A DNA stretch of 64,000 nucleotides from Bidens hawaiensis (Eukaryota; Streptophyta; Magnoliopsida; Asterales; Asteraceae): assembly GCA_021521415.1 (NCBI GenBank), contig JAIQDT010005470.1:1-64000 (forward strand). The letters run 5' to 3'. Below the pieces are notes generated by a model. The model saw only the letters and a program-made list of their open reading frames with translations, was not told where the DNA came from and made no database searches. Positions 1 through 11,836 of this stretch are shown piece after piece. Position 1 is the first letter of the stretch. Every line of letters begins with the position of its first letter. The translations under genes were made by a program, and so were the position numbers.

Positions 1-385
1 ATCGCGTTTATACCCAATCCCTCCGTTACTATGAGATAAACCTCATGCCATATAAATATTTTTTTTGAAAGCTTTGAGTGAGTCAAATGTTTCATGTAAT
101 TTAGAAATTGTCACAACTAATCATTTCAAGACCGCACGAAGAGTTATTTAAAGAAGAAGGTAATGTTTTCACCTTTCCCTCAAACCATTCCCCAAATCAC
201 AAAACCCAAAAACCTTCACCACTTTATTCATCTCACCGGTAAAATACAACACTGGTTTTTTACCGGCAGACCCTAAAGAACTGGAAATGCATTCTTTCGA
301 TTTCAATTTCCTTTGCTGCATACATTTCACAAAGCCTAGGTAGCCTCCAGAACTTAGGAAGAGGATATTTCTCTTTAGCAATGAG
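1..385. other. Non-coding, nothing recognised
   Basis: AT-rich sequence without a convincing reading frame or repeat structure. It precedes a small gene fragment. No LTR, TIR or RNA gene is seen. Confidence 0.4.
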
Positions 386-685
386 ATGAGGAAAAAGTGG
401 CGCCAAGATGAACAAAGGCCACCATTTTGTGGAGTTTCCAAAAACGCAATGAAGAGAAGAGCAAAAAGATATGAACGATGTTTAGGCTGCGGAAACTGGT
501 CCCACGAAGGAAGATGTAGAAAAAGTCAAACTCAGTCTCAGCATGAATATACTGAACTAATGAGGGTGGGGGATAATAGGCTCAAAGCCAAATGATCCAC
601 TAGAGTTGGAAGTTATGTTCAGAACAAGATTGAGGAAGAACTAATCCACATCCTCGACAAAACTGGTCTTGACGATCTACCTTAA
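386..685 (+). pseudogene. Small gene fragment with zinc-knuckle-like cysteines, one in-frame stop
   Basis: An ATG-started frame of 69 codons ends at a TGA (593-595), but the same frame stays open for 29 more codons to a TAA at 683-685. This suggests one 99-codon piece broken by a single nonsense codon. The first half holds a basic stretch and the segment CLGCGNWSHEGRC, which has CX2C-X4-H-X3-C spacing like a zinc knuckle. The second half is acidic and helical-looking (KIEEELIHIL). I do not recognise the family. It could be an exon of a decayed transposon or host gene, or chance. No flanking partner gene is visible. Confidence 0.25.
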
Positions 686-1214
686 AAGAGTCACTAGATT
701 TGTAATATAGACTTCAAAAAAAAAGTTTAATTTTCAGCAATTGGGAGAAAGAGCTAACCATTGAAGACATCTTAAGACTCCCGACAATCAACAAAAAGTT
801 GTATTTACCATCCTCACCATCATTAACCCTAACCCTTGCACCACCACAAAATATCAAAATCCCTTCTCACCCAAAACCAACCATTATTACCTTCTGATTT
901 ATGCAACCCTTCAAAAAGGTGGAGATTTGAACTTGTTACAAGCTTATTTATCACAGGTTACGTATTGACTAAGAGTGTTCACATACATAAATCACAGGTA
1001 TGATCAGATATAAAACCGAGTGTGAGTGAACCTTGTGAGGACGTGACGTTCTGCATAAACAGAAGCTCATAAAAACAAAATTTCCTTTTTATTTATCACT
1101 ACATATATTCTTATGAATTAAGGTTGGTAATTTTGTTTCCATTTTCTTGGAACTCTTTTAGGGGATGTTTAGGATATAATCCAAGCTTTCTGTTTTTAGA
1201 GAGTATTTATAAAT
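686..1214. other. Non-coding, nothing recognised
   Basis: No open frame of note. The stretch leads into the end of a gypsy internal region and its LTR. Confidence 0.35.
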
Positions 1215-1444
1215 AGATTGCTTGAGGACAAGCAATGTTCAAGTATGGGAATGTTTTATGTACATAAATTTATACATCTTTTTAGCATCAAATATTCTCT
1301 AAAAACTGCAATTTCTATCAAATAACATAGAACAGAAGGCTACTTATCATAATAAAATACAATTTCAGGTGAAACCAAGTCCCAAATGAAGAAACAAGCG
1401 AAAAGACGAAGAAAAACGGAAGGAAACACAAGAAAAGCAAGAAA

Positions 1445-1654
1445 CACGCCCTCATGCCTCAAGAAACACGCCCCCGTGCTTATGAACACCAGAAAAGACA
1501 AAAAAAACTACAAGAAAAGACAAAAACTAGAAACAAAAGCACGAGGCCGTGCCCTTGCCCACGGCGCCGTGGTCAGACAAAAGAAACGACAAAACAAATC
1601 AGGCACATGTTATAATAAAACACGGGGGCGTGCCACGTAATCACGGGGCCGTGC
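1445..1654. repeat. Array of six 13-bp CACG...CGTG palindromic motifs in an LTR
   Basis: Six imperfect palindromes lie at about 1445, 1467, 1540, 1560, 1621 and 1642. Examples are CACGCCCCCGTGC, CACGGCGCCGTGG and CACGGGGCCGTGC. They sit directly upstream of a TATA box and are GC-rich in an otherwise AT-rich region. The spacing is irregular, so this is a motif cluster rather than a simple tandem repeat. A role in LTR promoter control or in hairpin formation is inference. Confidence 0.7.
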
Positions 1655-1670
1655 CCCTCACTCCAGATTG

Positions 1671-1681
1671 CCTATAAATAG
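1671..1681 (+). promoter_or_regulatory. TATA box of the gypsy LTR remnant
   Basis: CCTATAAATAG is a near-ideal plant TATA box, placed 17 bp after the last palindromic motif. Transcription would start near 1705 if the promoter works. Confidence 0.5.
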
Positions 1682-1900
1682 TAGCTCATGTTGCACTCAT
1701 TTGGTGTGCCTTGAAGAGAGTTCTATCCGGTTTTCACTTATAAAAATACCCACTAACACTCATATTGAAGATCTAGTAAAGAGTTTGAAGGCTTGGAGAT
1801 CATCATCATCAACCATCATCATCATCATCATTAAGAAGGAAGATTCATCCACATTTGGTTAGATTGTTCTAGTTTAATCGTGTGTTTGTCATCATCATCC

Positions 1901-3679
1901 ATTCTAATGTTAATAACTATGCTCATTATGAGCTAAACTCCACTTACCATCTAAATCTATAAAGAAATATTTTTTTTACTTGATTAATATACAAAACATG
2001 TGGTTTAGTCTAGTAAGGTACATGATTATCTTGCAATTATATTTTGATGAGAAATGTTTCACCATCTCAGATCAACAATTCAAAGTTGGTGATTGTCAAT
2101 TCTATTGGCAATAATTCATGATCGATTAGTGTTCTTGAAAGATAGAAATACTTTGATAAATTATCGGAACATGGATCCTTATATTGTATTTAGAAATGAT
2201 GAGATATAAGTTATGATCTATTTCTCTAAGTGTTGGTAATCCGAAAATGGCTTTGCTTAGGATATCATGCTAATTAAAGAAATCATATGTTAATGGAATG
2301 TGTAAGTATAACCTACTTAAATCAACCAAGGGGATGTTGTGTGAGTTAACTACAATCACCCGAAGTTGTTAGAATTGGTATTTGAGAAATCGGAGTCAAT
2401 CCTACTCTTTCTACTTTACGAAACTACATGCCAACTTAAATTGACATTCTCGAGGTAGCATGACATTAGGAAAGGGTCGACTTTAAAATGCGCATACTAC
2501 TACCTTTTTTTCATAGATGCTCGCTTAGAAATGAGGAGCTATCTATCATATATTATTACGGTAAGTTTTACCACATGTTTACGTATTAATTATCAATGAT
2601 AAAATGGAGTGGATTCTTGATCTTAGATGGTAACCTTCATATAATTGAATTACTTATTTAGAATCTCTCGTCTTGGTCACCTATATATTATATATACGTA
2701 TTTATAGTTTATAAAAAGTTCAAAATTTACCTCGAAATGATTAAAACCTCCGATTAAAGTAAAACAACAATTCATTATTAGAAACATTTGTGTCCACGGA
2801 TCGATACTTGGTTCTTACCAATACTATTCTACATATACGATACGTACACTTGCCTATGTTGTGTGTGTTTAGTCTTCGTAGAAATCACTTTTATAAATTT
2901 AAAATACATCTTGTGCAAAAGCTAAATAATCCATCCTTTCATAATTTTACCACCACCGCACGCACGCATCAGCCACATAATCAACTTTTTACAACTAAGC
3001 GTGAAACGTAAGCATCAAACTAAAGAAGTTAAGCATTCGTTAATGGCAGACCGTTGGAAATAAATACACATTTAGTTGGGACCGCCACCAACCAAATGTT
3101 TAGTTGTGACTCTTATTTGCCAACATGACATAGTTGAGATTATTTAAAACCAATTTTTCAATTTTAATATTTTTCAAAAATGGCTGTGAATGGACGAGAG
3201 AAAATACATAGATTTATAAAAGTATAAAAAACTGTTATTTTAATTGAAACTGAGAAAGAAAATGTTGTGATTTTGAGTATAATGATAAAGATGAAGACAG
3301 AAAAACTACCATATGTTCTTATAAATCCTATATTTAGTACCTATATTTTAATGGTTAAATCCAGTTAAATCATTTCACATATTTAACTACTACTGGGTAC
3401 CGGGTGGTAATTGTTATCACTAATCTTGACATAATCACAAAGGAAAGAATAAATAATATAACTATCAAGCCAATAATAAGGAGCAAGTTAATCATTTTTT
3501 GCTATGTTTCAAATATAGATATACTATTAAATTAAGTGGTTAATTGTATCTAATAAAATGGATCATCATACATGACATTTTGAATCTGGAGCAGGACTAT
3601 ACGGGTGCGTAGTAAATAAAAAAACGATCTAAAACCAAACAAAAATATAAACCGAAAAAACCGAACTAAAACAAAAACT
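1901..3679. other. Non-coding, AT-rich
   Basis: No supported gene. Part of the beginning may still belong to the gypsy LTR remnant. A few short open frames occur at the level expected by chance. Confidence 0.35.
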
Positions 3680-4014
3680 TGTAAGGCCCCTTTCCTTGTG
3701 CCCTACATTGGCTTTGAATTTATTTATAAACACAGATCTAAATATCAAAGTTAAATTAAACTTTCGTAGAATAAATAAAACTTCAATCATTCGTTGCAAA
3801 ACATTCAAACTTGTGTTTAAAAACATAACATAAAAATATCTTATTTAAACATCATGACAAATCTTCAGATGCCACAAGCCAGCAGCTTCAGTCTATTTAC
3901 CTGCGTGCATACTAAAAGTCAGCTACATTGAGTGAGTTCTAGTTAATCAAATAACATACGTACATACATGTGCCCGAAGGTACGTATTACATACTTAACA
4001 TGTTTATCATTATT

Positions 4015-4074
<60 letters not shown>

Positions 4075-4780
4075 GTTTATTCTTTCATACTTTCTTTCTT
4101 TAACACACACAGTACATCCATAACTATTCTTTCATTTTAAAGAGCATTTCGCCCTAAATACCTAGGATATTATTTGGGTTCGGTACCCTTCTTTCCATGA
4201 AACCATACTTTCATTTCATACATACCCTGCTTTATCATTCATACATACTTTATACACAATTACATATTCTAACACTTACCTTCCTTGGCGATACGTGCAA
4301 TATCCGAAGATCGTTCACGTACCGGCAAGCATTCATTAATAACCTTGATAACTATCACACATATCAATATGGCATACACTTACCATTTAAGGTAAGTGTA
4401 TTAACTATTCACATCGAGTATGCACACATCCCCGAAAACATAACAAGGAAATGGGGCTAGAAAGTCAACTGTGGGCGATTCTTTTCTGAATTTACTGTTA
4501 TGCCCTTATTGAGATGTGCACAGCTAACTGTGAATTAATCATAGCATCAATTAACTACTTCTAGCTATACTATACTACTAAGTTTTTGTAACCCTTAGCT
4601 GCGGGGGTCCAGGGGAAGCGCCCCTAGTAGCGGGGTTCTAGAGCGGCAGCCACTAGCGGGGTCCATGGGGCAAAGCCCCTGGATGGGGTCAAGCTGGAAA
4701 TATTTATTTTCGTTAATAAGTCTTTACTAAAAAACTCATCAGAAAACTGAAGTTCAATTATTTAATCATTGCATATTACT
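3680..4780 (-). repeat. Inverted partial LTR of the same gypsy family as 4781-7103
   Basis: On the minus strand this segment matches the 3' half of the plus-strand LTR next to it. Shared landmarks are the terminal GGGGCCTTACA, the palindromic ACTTACC/GGTAAGT segment near 4380 (6235 in the other copy), the TTGTTATGTTTTCGGG stretch, and the GC-rich AGGGGCTTTGCCCC block at about 4600-4690 (5940-6020 in the other copy). Matching fades near 4740-4780, so about the first 1 kb of the LTR is missing. It abuts the TG start of the other LTR exactly, giving a head-to-head pair. It carries one copy of a unit that is present about five times in the partner. Confidence 0.75.
4017..4073. repeat. (AT)n microsatellite
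   Basis: An uninterrupted AT dinucleotide run of about 57 bp inside the inverted LTR fragment. Confidence 0.95.
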
Positions 4781-4925
4781 TGTAACATCCCGTTTCCTGT
4801 TTTGGTTAATAAAATAATAATATTAGTTATTATAAGATGGGCTTGTGTTGGGTTAAATAAATATGGGTAATGGACTTGGGTTAATAAGAAACTAAGATAG
4901 ACCATGGTCTTAAGCCCATGACTCA

Positions 4926-4973
<48 letters not shown>

Positions 4974-5406
4974 TAATTATCCATTAATTCACTCATTCTC
5001 ACCCATTCCATACATCACCCAAAACACACACTTAGGCTCTCTCTCATATCTCTCTCTTTCTCTAGCCGAACCCAAAGAAGGAACCGAGCATCAATCCGAG
5101 GTAATGATGTTATGATCTCGTATATATTCAAAACCCACTAGATCTAGTCGCGAAACAATAAACCGACACCCTCAACCGTTAAAGTCGCGAGCTCCGAATG
5201 GAATCGGGTATCAACCGATCAAAAGACGATCTTAGGGGTCACCCTAACTCGGATCTAGATCGATTAGGGAAAAAAACGTGAAAAACGGTGAAAATACGTT
5301 TTTCCGGCCACCGCCCGGTTTTTCGGCACGGCAGCCGCGGGCATACGGCGCGGAATTTGAGGATGTCAGAGAATGTTTCTGACATTATCTGACCTAACCC
5401 TAGGCG

Positions 5407-5765
5407 CGTGTAACGAATTCACGATGAAATTCGTTAGGAAAACTAACGAATGAGCCCTCATCCGTTAGGCTCATTCGTTATGCCAATTCGTTAAGAAAGA
5501 ATAACGAATTAGCTACATTCGTTAAGTCATTCGTTACGAAGAACTAACAAATGAACTCCCATTCGTTGGCTAGACCAAACGAATGAGTCCATTCGTTATG
5601 AAGGTCAGTTCGTTATAAAGGTCAATTCGCTATAAAGGCCAATTCGCTATAAAGGTGAGTTCGCTATGAGGGTCCATATGTGGCCATTCGTTATGAAGTA
5701 ACGAATGAGTTCATTCTTTATGAGCCCCCATTCGTTAAGGGATTGGATAACGAATTAGACTTTGA
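5407..5765. repeat. TTCGTTA/TAACGAA motif array in LTR F
   Basis: About 14 exact copies of TTCGTTA or its complement lie in roughly 350 bp, in both orientations. Near-copies such as TTCGCTATAAAGG occur between them. Spacing is irregular, so the array is not a plain tandem duplication. The segment lies downstream of a TCTCTCT-rich leader-like stretch. Confidence 0.8.
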
Positions 5766-6479
5766 AAGAATGACCGAAAGGTCCCTAGAGTTAGAATAAA
5801 ATGGTTTAATTTCAAAGAAGCCCTCAAACTTTATGAGTTAGAAAATAAAATAATAAATTAAGAATTCTAATGAAAATTGAGTTAAGAGAGTTAATGAAAA
5901 TAAAATTTTTCCAAGCTGACTTGGCAGCTCGACCCCAACCAGGGGCTTTGCCCCTTGGACCCCGCTAAGGGTTGCCGCCCCTAGAACCCTGCTGCCAGGG
6001 GCGAGGGCCCCGGACCCCCGTTCGCTCAGGGGTATAATTAAACTAGAAACACGATATGGGTAGTGATAGTTAATTGATAAGTGTAATTGTTGTACAGTTA
6101 ATCGTGCACAGCTAATGAAAGGAATAACCATTAACGGTGAACGTAACATGACTCAGGTGAGTTTCTAGCCCCACTTCCTTGTTATGTTTTCGGGTTTGTG
6201 TTCATATTCGATGTGAACGTTAATACACTTACCTTAAATGGTAAGTGTATGCTATAATTATTGATGTGATAGTATGTATGAATGTTATGAATGAATGTTT
6301 GTCGGAGTGTGAATGATCTTCGGATATTTCACATATCGACAGGGAAGGTAATGTGTAGTATGCCTAGTATGAAATATGTATGTATGAAAGTACGTAATGA
6401 AATGAGTATGTACGAAAGTATGTTTATATAACGAAAGGTATGTATGGTTATATAACGGATGGAAGGTATGGTTTAAACA

Positions 6480-6636
6480 GGGAACGGACCCTAATAATAT
6501 TTACGAATTTATGGAACGACCTTAATAATATCTGCGAATGTAGGGAACAGACCCTAATAATATCTGCGAATGTGGGGAACAGACCCTAATAATATCTGCG
6601 AATGTAGGGAACAGACCCTAATAATATCTGCGAAGG
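6480..6636 (+). repeat. Five copies of a 32-bp tandem repeat in LTR F
   Basis: The unit begins GGGAACAGACCCTAATAATA and continues TCTGCGAATGTA. Copies start near 6480, 6512, 6543, 6575 and 6607. The last three are nearly identical and the first two more diverged. The inverted sibling LTR has a single matching unit, so the number expanded in this copy. Confidence 0.8.
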
Positions 6637-7106
6637 TTAAAGAGCATAATGCTCTTTAAAACGTATATGTATGAATGAAAGTATGTATGTATGTAAGTAT
6701 GAAAGAAAGGATGAAAGTATGTATGTAAGTATGTAAGGAAAGATAAAGGTATGTATCTTCGGATACTTATTTATGTAAGATGTTAATGTAATGTGTGTTG
6801 CCTAATTAACTAGAACCCAATCCGTGTAGCTGACATTTAGTATGTGCGCAGCTTAATAGACTGAGACAGCTGGTTTGAGAGGGACACATGGAAGGATTGA
6901 AGAGGCTGGCACTAGAAGATTTGTCACTATTTCTTGATACTATCTTTTATGTTATGTTTTAAAATACAAGTTTTGTGAACATTTGTAATGAACGGTTGAC
7001 TATTATTAATATTCCGCGAAAGTTTTAGTTAACTCTGATATATAGAACTGTGTTTATGAGTAAATCCAACGTCCAAGTAGGGCACCGGGTTCGGGGCCTT
7101 ACAAGT

Positions 7107-7118
7107 TGGTATCAGAGC
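7107..7118 (+). promoter_or_regulatory. Primer-binding site of element F
   Basis: TGGTATCAGAGC lies 3 bp after the LTR end. It is complementary to the 3' end of plant initiator methionine tRNA, the usual primer for plant LTR retrotransposons. Confidence 0.85.
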
Positions 7119-7519
7119 ATAAGTTCGAGAAAAATAAGCATCCAACATGCTTGGACTCGAACAGAGAATGGGACATAAGTAAGAAAAGAAAGAAGATGTC
7201 AGTTCAAGAAAGCCATGTGTCGCTCAAAAAAGTTAAGTAAAGATAAAGTATGTGATTAATTTCACATGTAATGTAAGAATGTGTGAGGAAGTTAGCTTAA
7301 ATTCTAGGGATAGTAGTATATGATTATATGAACTGTGTGATTGTCTAACTGTTATAAGTAGAACTAGCACAAGTGGACTCACAAATGGAAGTGTATAGGA
7401 CACGGAGAGTAACGTGATCAGCTAATCACAGCTAGTCACTATTATTACCTGTTAGCCTTACTATCTTTATACTAAATAATTCCTTAAGTGTGACGTTTGT
7501 GTTTCCTTATAGAATACGA

Positions 7520-9186
7520 ATGGCTAGAGCAAGAAAGATCGCCAGTCAAGGAGGTTGTACTCGACGTCATGGTAGGCCACGTATTGTCCGAGAACCTTCT
7601 GTAGAATCAGCTACAAACACAAGGGAAGAAGGAAGTGCAGTTGGACGGAATCCGAGAAACAATGAAGGGTATCAACTTGACCCTGCTGTGCAGGGAGCCA
7701 TTTCTCAAGCTGTAGATGCTGCAGTGATGAACCTGCAACCTTAAAAGAGAGGGCATGGGATGACGGTAAGAAGGCTGATGATGGAGAAGGTGACTCCAGT
7801 GAAGTTCGGTCTATGAAAGTTGATGACAGAAAGAGAGGCTGAGGCGGGTGTAACTACAAGTCATTCAAAGGTTGTGACCCGCCGAAGCTGACTGGTTTAG
7901 GATACACAGTCGCTACTCACCAATGGATAACCGCCAGGGACAAGGTTATCCAAATTAGTGAGTGTCGTCATGACCAAGCAGTGGGTTATGCCACCCAATC
8001 GTTTGGAGATGAAGCTATGTACTGGTGGGAGTCGGTGGAGCAGAGAAAGACTCAAGAAGAAGTCAAGGCGATGAGATGGGATGACCTGAAGGAATTTGTG
8101 ATAAGAAGGTTCTGTGTTGATGCTGAGGTTGAAAGGGCTGAGATGAAGTTCCTAAACTTGAAGGCGGGAAGGATGACACACCACGAGTATACTACTGAAT
8201 TCAACCGCATGTCTAGGTTGGTGCCTGACATGGTGAATACTGAGGCCAAAAGGATCAAGTGTTATGTAAGAGGACTACCATAGAACGTTCGCACCTTGAT
8301 CAAGACAAGTAAACCTGCTACTTTTGACTCTGCTGTTGAACTCGCAGAGATGGTTTACGAGGATCTGGCTGTGGATGAGATGGTGGTGGAAGAGAAGAAA
8401 GAGAAGAAATGGGTTGTTCCTGCTAAACGACCCTGTACTCAGTTGTGGAACCCCGGAGATAAGAGATAGAAAGTGTGGGAGAAGATGTCGTGCAAGACTT
8501 GTAGTAAGATGCACGCTGGTGAGCGCAAGTGGGGTACTGGTTCTGACGTGTGTCACAAGTGTGGAAAGTCCCACGGAGGGGAGTGCAAGCTAGGTTCAAA
8601 TGCATGTTACAAATGTGGAAAGATGGGGCATTTTCCTCAGGATTGCCATGCAAAGCCCACATGTTATAGATGCGGTCAGACCGGTCACCTAGCAAGAACT
8701 TGCACTGGAGGTGACGCTGGAGGAAGTGAGAAGAAGGATGCTGAACAAGTAAGACCGAGGACTAGGGCCTACATGCTGACTCAGGAGCAGACCAAACAGA
8801 TTCCAGATGTTGTGACAGGTACGTTTCTAGTAAACGGTATTTCTGCTTCGGTACTATTTGATTCGGGTGCGAATAGAAGCTTTGTAGCTACGACATTTAG
8901 TAAGTTAGCAAAAAGTGAAATGTTGTCGTGTGCCTGAAACCTTTAAAGTAGAAATCGCGAGTGAGACCTCGGTTAGAATATTAAGAATGGTTAAGGATTA
9001 TAAGATAGAATTAGAGGGACGAGACTTCCCTGTTACATTGTATGTTATGACCTTAGGAGGGTTCAATGTGGTTTTGGGAATGAATTGGCTATCTGAGTTT
9101 GAGGCTCAGATAGTGTGTAAGAGTATATTAATAAAGTTAAAATCCTTGGATGGTGATACGGTGACGGTTTATGGTGATTGTTATTT
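7520..9186 (+). pseudogene. Decayed gag-protease of gypsy element F
   Basis: The frame opens with ATG and a basic start (MARARKIASQGG), stops at 7742-7744, and recognisable gag resumes at about 7981-8283 with YWWESVEQRK and MRWDDLKEFVIRRF, typical of gypsy capsid. A stop follows, then another frame (8473-8937) with several cysteine knuckles, including CYKCGKMGHFPQDC and CYRCGQTGHLARTC. The protease active site appears as LFDSGANRSFV, and after a frame change the second protease motif FNVVLGMNWL is found near 9070. At least three breaks make it non-functional. Gag would package the RNA and the protease would cut the polyprotein. Confidence 0.75.
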
Positions 9187-10430
9187 TATATGTGTGTGTA
9201 ATATTCAACCTTTTGCATTGCATGACTCTAAAAAAACAAATGCACAAATGCAAAAGCTACAATGTTACACAAAAGTTTATATATAGAAACAAAGAAAAAC
9301 TTATTATTCTTGTCTTTATAGTTTTTATGTTACTTTAAACGGGCGGGTATGGCTCATATTTAGTTCATGTTAATTGTTTTTTAGTAAAATTAGTTCGGCT
9401 TAAAACACGTTATGAAGGGAAAGTGTTCGGGTTGTTTTAAAAGAATATAATTTCGGTTCGGTCAAAACACGCGTGCCAAAGAGGGTTATGGTTCGAATCG
9501 TGTTTTTTTAGATCGTGGTATTTTCTAACTTAAAAATAAAATTTATTCATGTATTCTTAGTTTTATATTAATTTAAACATGCGGGCCCGGTTTGTGTTTG
9601 GTTCAAAACTAGTATAGGTCAATGTGTTTTTTGTGTAAAATAAGTTCAGGTCTATACAAGTTGTTCTAAAAGAGTATCAAATTACTCCGGGTCAAAACGG
9701 GCGAGTGAAAAAGAGTTATGATCCTAATTAATTTGAGTTGAAACATGTTATTTTAAAGGATAGTGTTTTCAAATTTAAAATTAAAATACATTATTCATGT
9801 ATTTTCAAACCCGATGGAAACTTTTTCATTGAATTATTTTCTTTATGAACAATTTCTGACCAAATCCTTCATCACTATAATATATAGTGTAATTATTATT
9901 TTTTTATGAGAAATTGTTATACCTTATCATTTTTCAGCATGTGTAATACACGGGTAACTAAACTATTTGTGTAATATTTATTCATTTTTGTTTTTATTTA
10001 ATGCTAAGATTAGGATAAATTAATTTCACATTTCATATGTTTATTTATGATCAAACTAAACGTACCCCAATTTCTACTAGTTATACCACACCCCCTGTAA
10101 AATCAATTCAAAACTTGTCATATTCCACTATTTAAAAAAAATTAACAGTTTTCTTTTTAGAAAACAAAAACATTAAAAAATAAGTTTATTTGAAACTAAA
10201 ATGTTATATTAAGCTAAATATAAAAATGTGTTTTTTAAGTTTATAAAGAACTTAAAATGGCTTCTTTATAAAATTTACAAATTGTTCTAATAACATCTCT
10301 AACTAGTATCTTAAATTTTTTTTATAATGTATTTAAAGAATAATGATATTACATCGTTTTGAAAAAAATTAAAAAAAAAATTTGTCAGATTCAGATGCAT
10401 AAGATTAATGTCGAAAAAAACTAAACTTGT
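9187..10430. other. AT-rich non-coding region with a diverged tandem duplication
   Basis: Two related stretches of roughly 230 bp (about 9318-9548 and 9560-9790) share landmarks: TTAAAC followed by GCGGG, a GTTCGG or GTTCAGG block, GGTCAAAAC, and a closing TTATTCATGTATT. No coding potential is seen in either. The remainder is AT-rich with nothing recognised. Confidence 0.45.
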
Positions 10431-11117
10431 TGACCAAGTTGTATATTGTTTAATCATAAATTTATTAAAGAACAATACATTTTTTAAGAAAAATTATACT
10501 ACCATTAAGTTATCTTTGATAAAAAAAATAAAACATTTTAATAAGAAAAAAAGCACATTTGAAAAAAAGACTTATCTAGTTATATAAAAATAGTAAAAAT
10601 ATTTTATAATGGGTATAAAAATAACAAAAATACTTTTATAATAACAGAAAAAATGTTGTCAAAAAATAATTAAGATAATAAAAGATAACAAAATGGAGAA
10701 GAAAAATATACAAATATTTTAATCGTATTAATGTAAAACTAGACAGGGGATATATGTTTAGTAAAAATTAAGCGAGGGACAAGGGGTACGTCTAACAACA
10801 ATAAAAGAGTAATATGATTTGATATCTTTCATGACCTAAGGAGATTATTTACGCAACATAAGATGTATTGAAACTTATCAACAAATAGAAGTACATAAAA
10901 AGTCAACTAAACTAATTTTTCTATAAAAGAGTCTCTAAAATAAATGCCTTTAATTTTAACTTTTATTTTTCCTAAACAAAGCCCATAATTTGTCAAATAG
11001 AAGTGAATAGTGTAAATAGACAATAGTTTAAAATTTAATTTTATCTAAATAAGATGGTAAACATTTCTTCCTCTTTTTTCTTGTTTAATTGCTAAAATTT
11101 TCAGTATCATATTATAA

Positions 11118-11836
11118 GGCTATGTGTAGTGGAGGGGCTATAATTGGGGGCGAATTGTGACACGTGGAGGGACGAATTTGTTTTTGGGATGTATTGGTGT
11201 ATGGGCTACAAGTTGGGCCCACAGTATCTTTTTTTATTATTTTCTTTTTATAATTAAACTAATCAAATAAAAAGCAATTTCTTCAAATAATTAAATAAAA
11301 ATGCATTAAAATTAAAAAGAAATACAAAAAAATACGTAACTAAAAAATACATAACTAAAAATATAAAAAAAACATATAGCTCGGTTGGCGTACATGTTTA
11401 GTTTCGGGTCGGGAAATTGAAACGGATAGCTCGGTTGGTTTAGGTTCATCGGGTTCCATTGTAAGTTCACGTTCGGTTGGTTTTGCGAACCATGATGTTG
11501 ACCGAAAGGAGGGAATGGGTGGTTCTGTTGGTTCGGGCTGTTTCTATGATTCATTTTGCATATACATATATACACACACACGTATATACATATACATATA
11601 CATATATATACACACACACAACATATATACATATACATATATACACACACACAACATATATACATATACATATACATATATATACATACACATACATATA
11701 ATAATAATATTTATTCTTCTTCCACGGCGATAAACCCCCCCCCCTACTCCGCCCCCGCCCCTTTTTGCCCAAAAGTCGCCCGGGGGGAATGTTCGCGCCC
11801 AAAATCGCCCAAATCTACGCCCCATTACATATAGCC
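11118..11836 (-). mobile_element. Non-autonomous PIF/Harbinger element with TAA target duplication
   Basis: The ends form imperfect inverted repeats: GGCTATGTGTAGTGGAGGGG on the left and GGCTATATGTAATGGGGCG read from the right. They are flanked by TAA on both sides, the 3-bp duplication expected of PIF/Harbinger. On the minus strand a proline/glutamine/asparagine-rich frame (about 11380-11557, with PYPFQFPDP-like sequence) resembles the start of the Myb-like ORF1 of these elements in related plants. The transposase and the rest of ORF1 are gone. A long TA/CA microsatellite sits inside. Confidence 0.75.
11555..11712. repeat. (TA/CA)n microsatellite
   Basis: Mixed ATAC/ATAT/ACAC dinucleotide repeat inside the PIF/Harbinger element. 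The open frames translated from it in several phases are artefacts of the repeat. Confidence 0.9.

Larger units (their letters stand above)
1215..1900 (+). mobile_element. Remnant of a Ty3/gypsy 3' LTR (Athila/Tat-like)
   Basis: The string GCTTGAGGACAAGCAATGTTC at about 1221-1240 is the kind of sequence seen just before the 3' LTR in many plant Athila/Tat gypsy elements (recalled family knowledge). A purine-rich stretch (TATGGGAATG) then leads to a TG at 1252, a plausible LTR start. Downstream come a palindromic motif array, a TATA box and an ATC-rich leader, as in an LTR promoter. No coding domain is preserved, and I cannot place the 3' end or a target-site duplication. It could be a truncated element or part of a solo LTR. 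Confidence 0.45.
4781..7103 (+). repeat. 5' LTR of gypsy element F
   Basis: It begins TGTAACATCC and ends CCTTACA, an inverted terminal match, and a tRNA-type primer-binding site follows within 3 bp. Internal features are an AT microsatellite (4926-4971), a cluster of TTCGTTA motifs, a GC-rich palindromic block (5940-6020) and a 32-bp tandem repeat. The sibling copy lies inverted directly upstream. Confidence 0.75.
4781..9186 (+). mobile_element. Truncated Ty3/gypsy retrotransposon F: 5' LTR, PBS, gag, part of protease
   Basis: The element has a 2323-bp LTR starting TGTAACATCCCG and ending TTACA, then a primer-binding site and a decayed gag-protease region. Homology stops just after the protease FNVVLGMNWL motif and a YGD tripeptide near 9180. 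Reverse transcriptase, RNase H, integrase and a 3' LTR are absent. The following DNA is an unrelated AT-rich region, so the element was truncated or its 3' part was deleted. The gag type (CCHC knuckles then DSGA protease) fits a plant chromovirus-like gypsy; the exact clade is not established. Confidence 0.75.

Noticed and set aside
9187..10430. A 3' LTR for element F
   Set aside because: No sequence like the LTR at 4781-7103 was found downstream in plus orientation.
11312..11834. Open frames rich in Tyr/Ile/His/Thr on both strands
   Set aside because: They are translations of a TA/CA microsatellite, except for the short Pro/Gln-rich part on the minus strand that resembles Harbinger ORF1.
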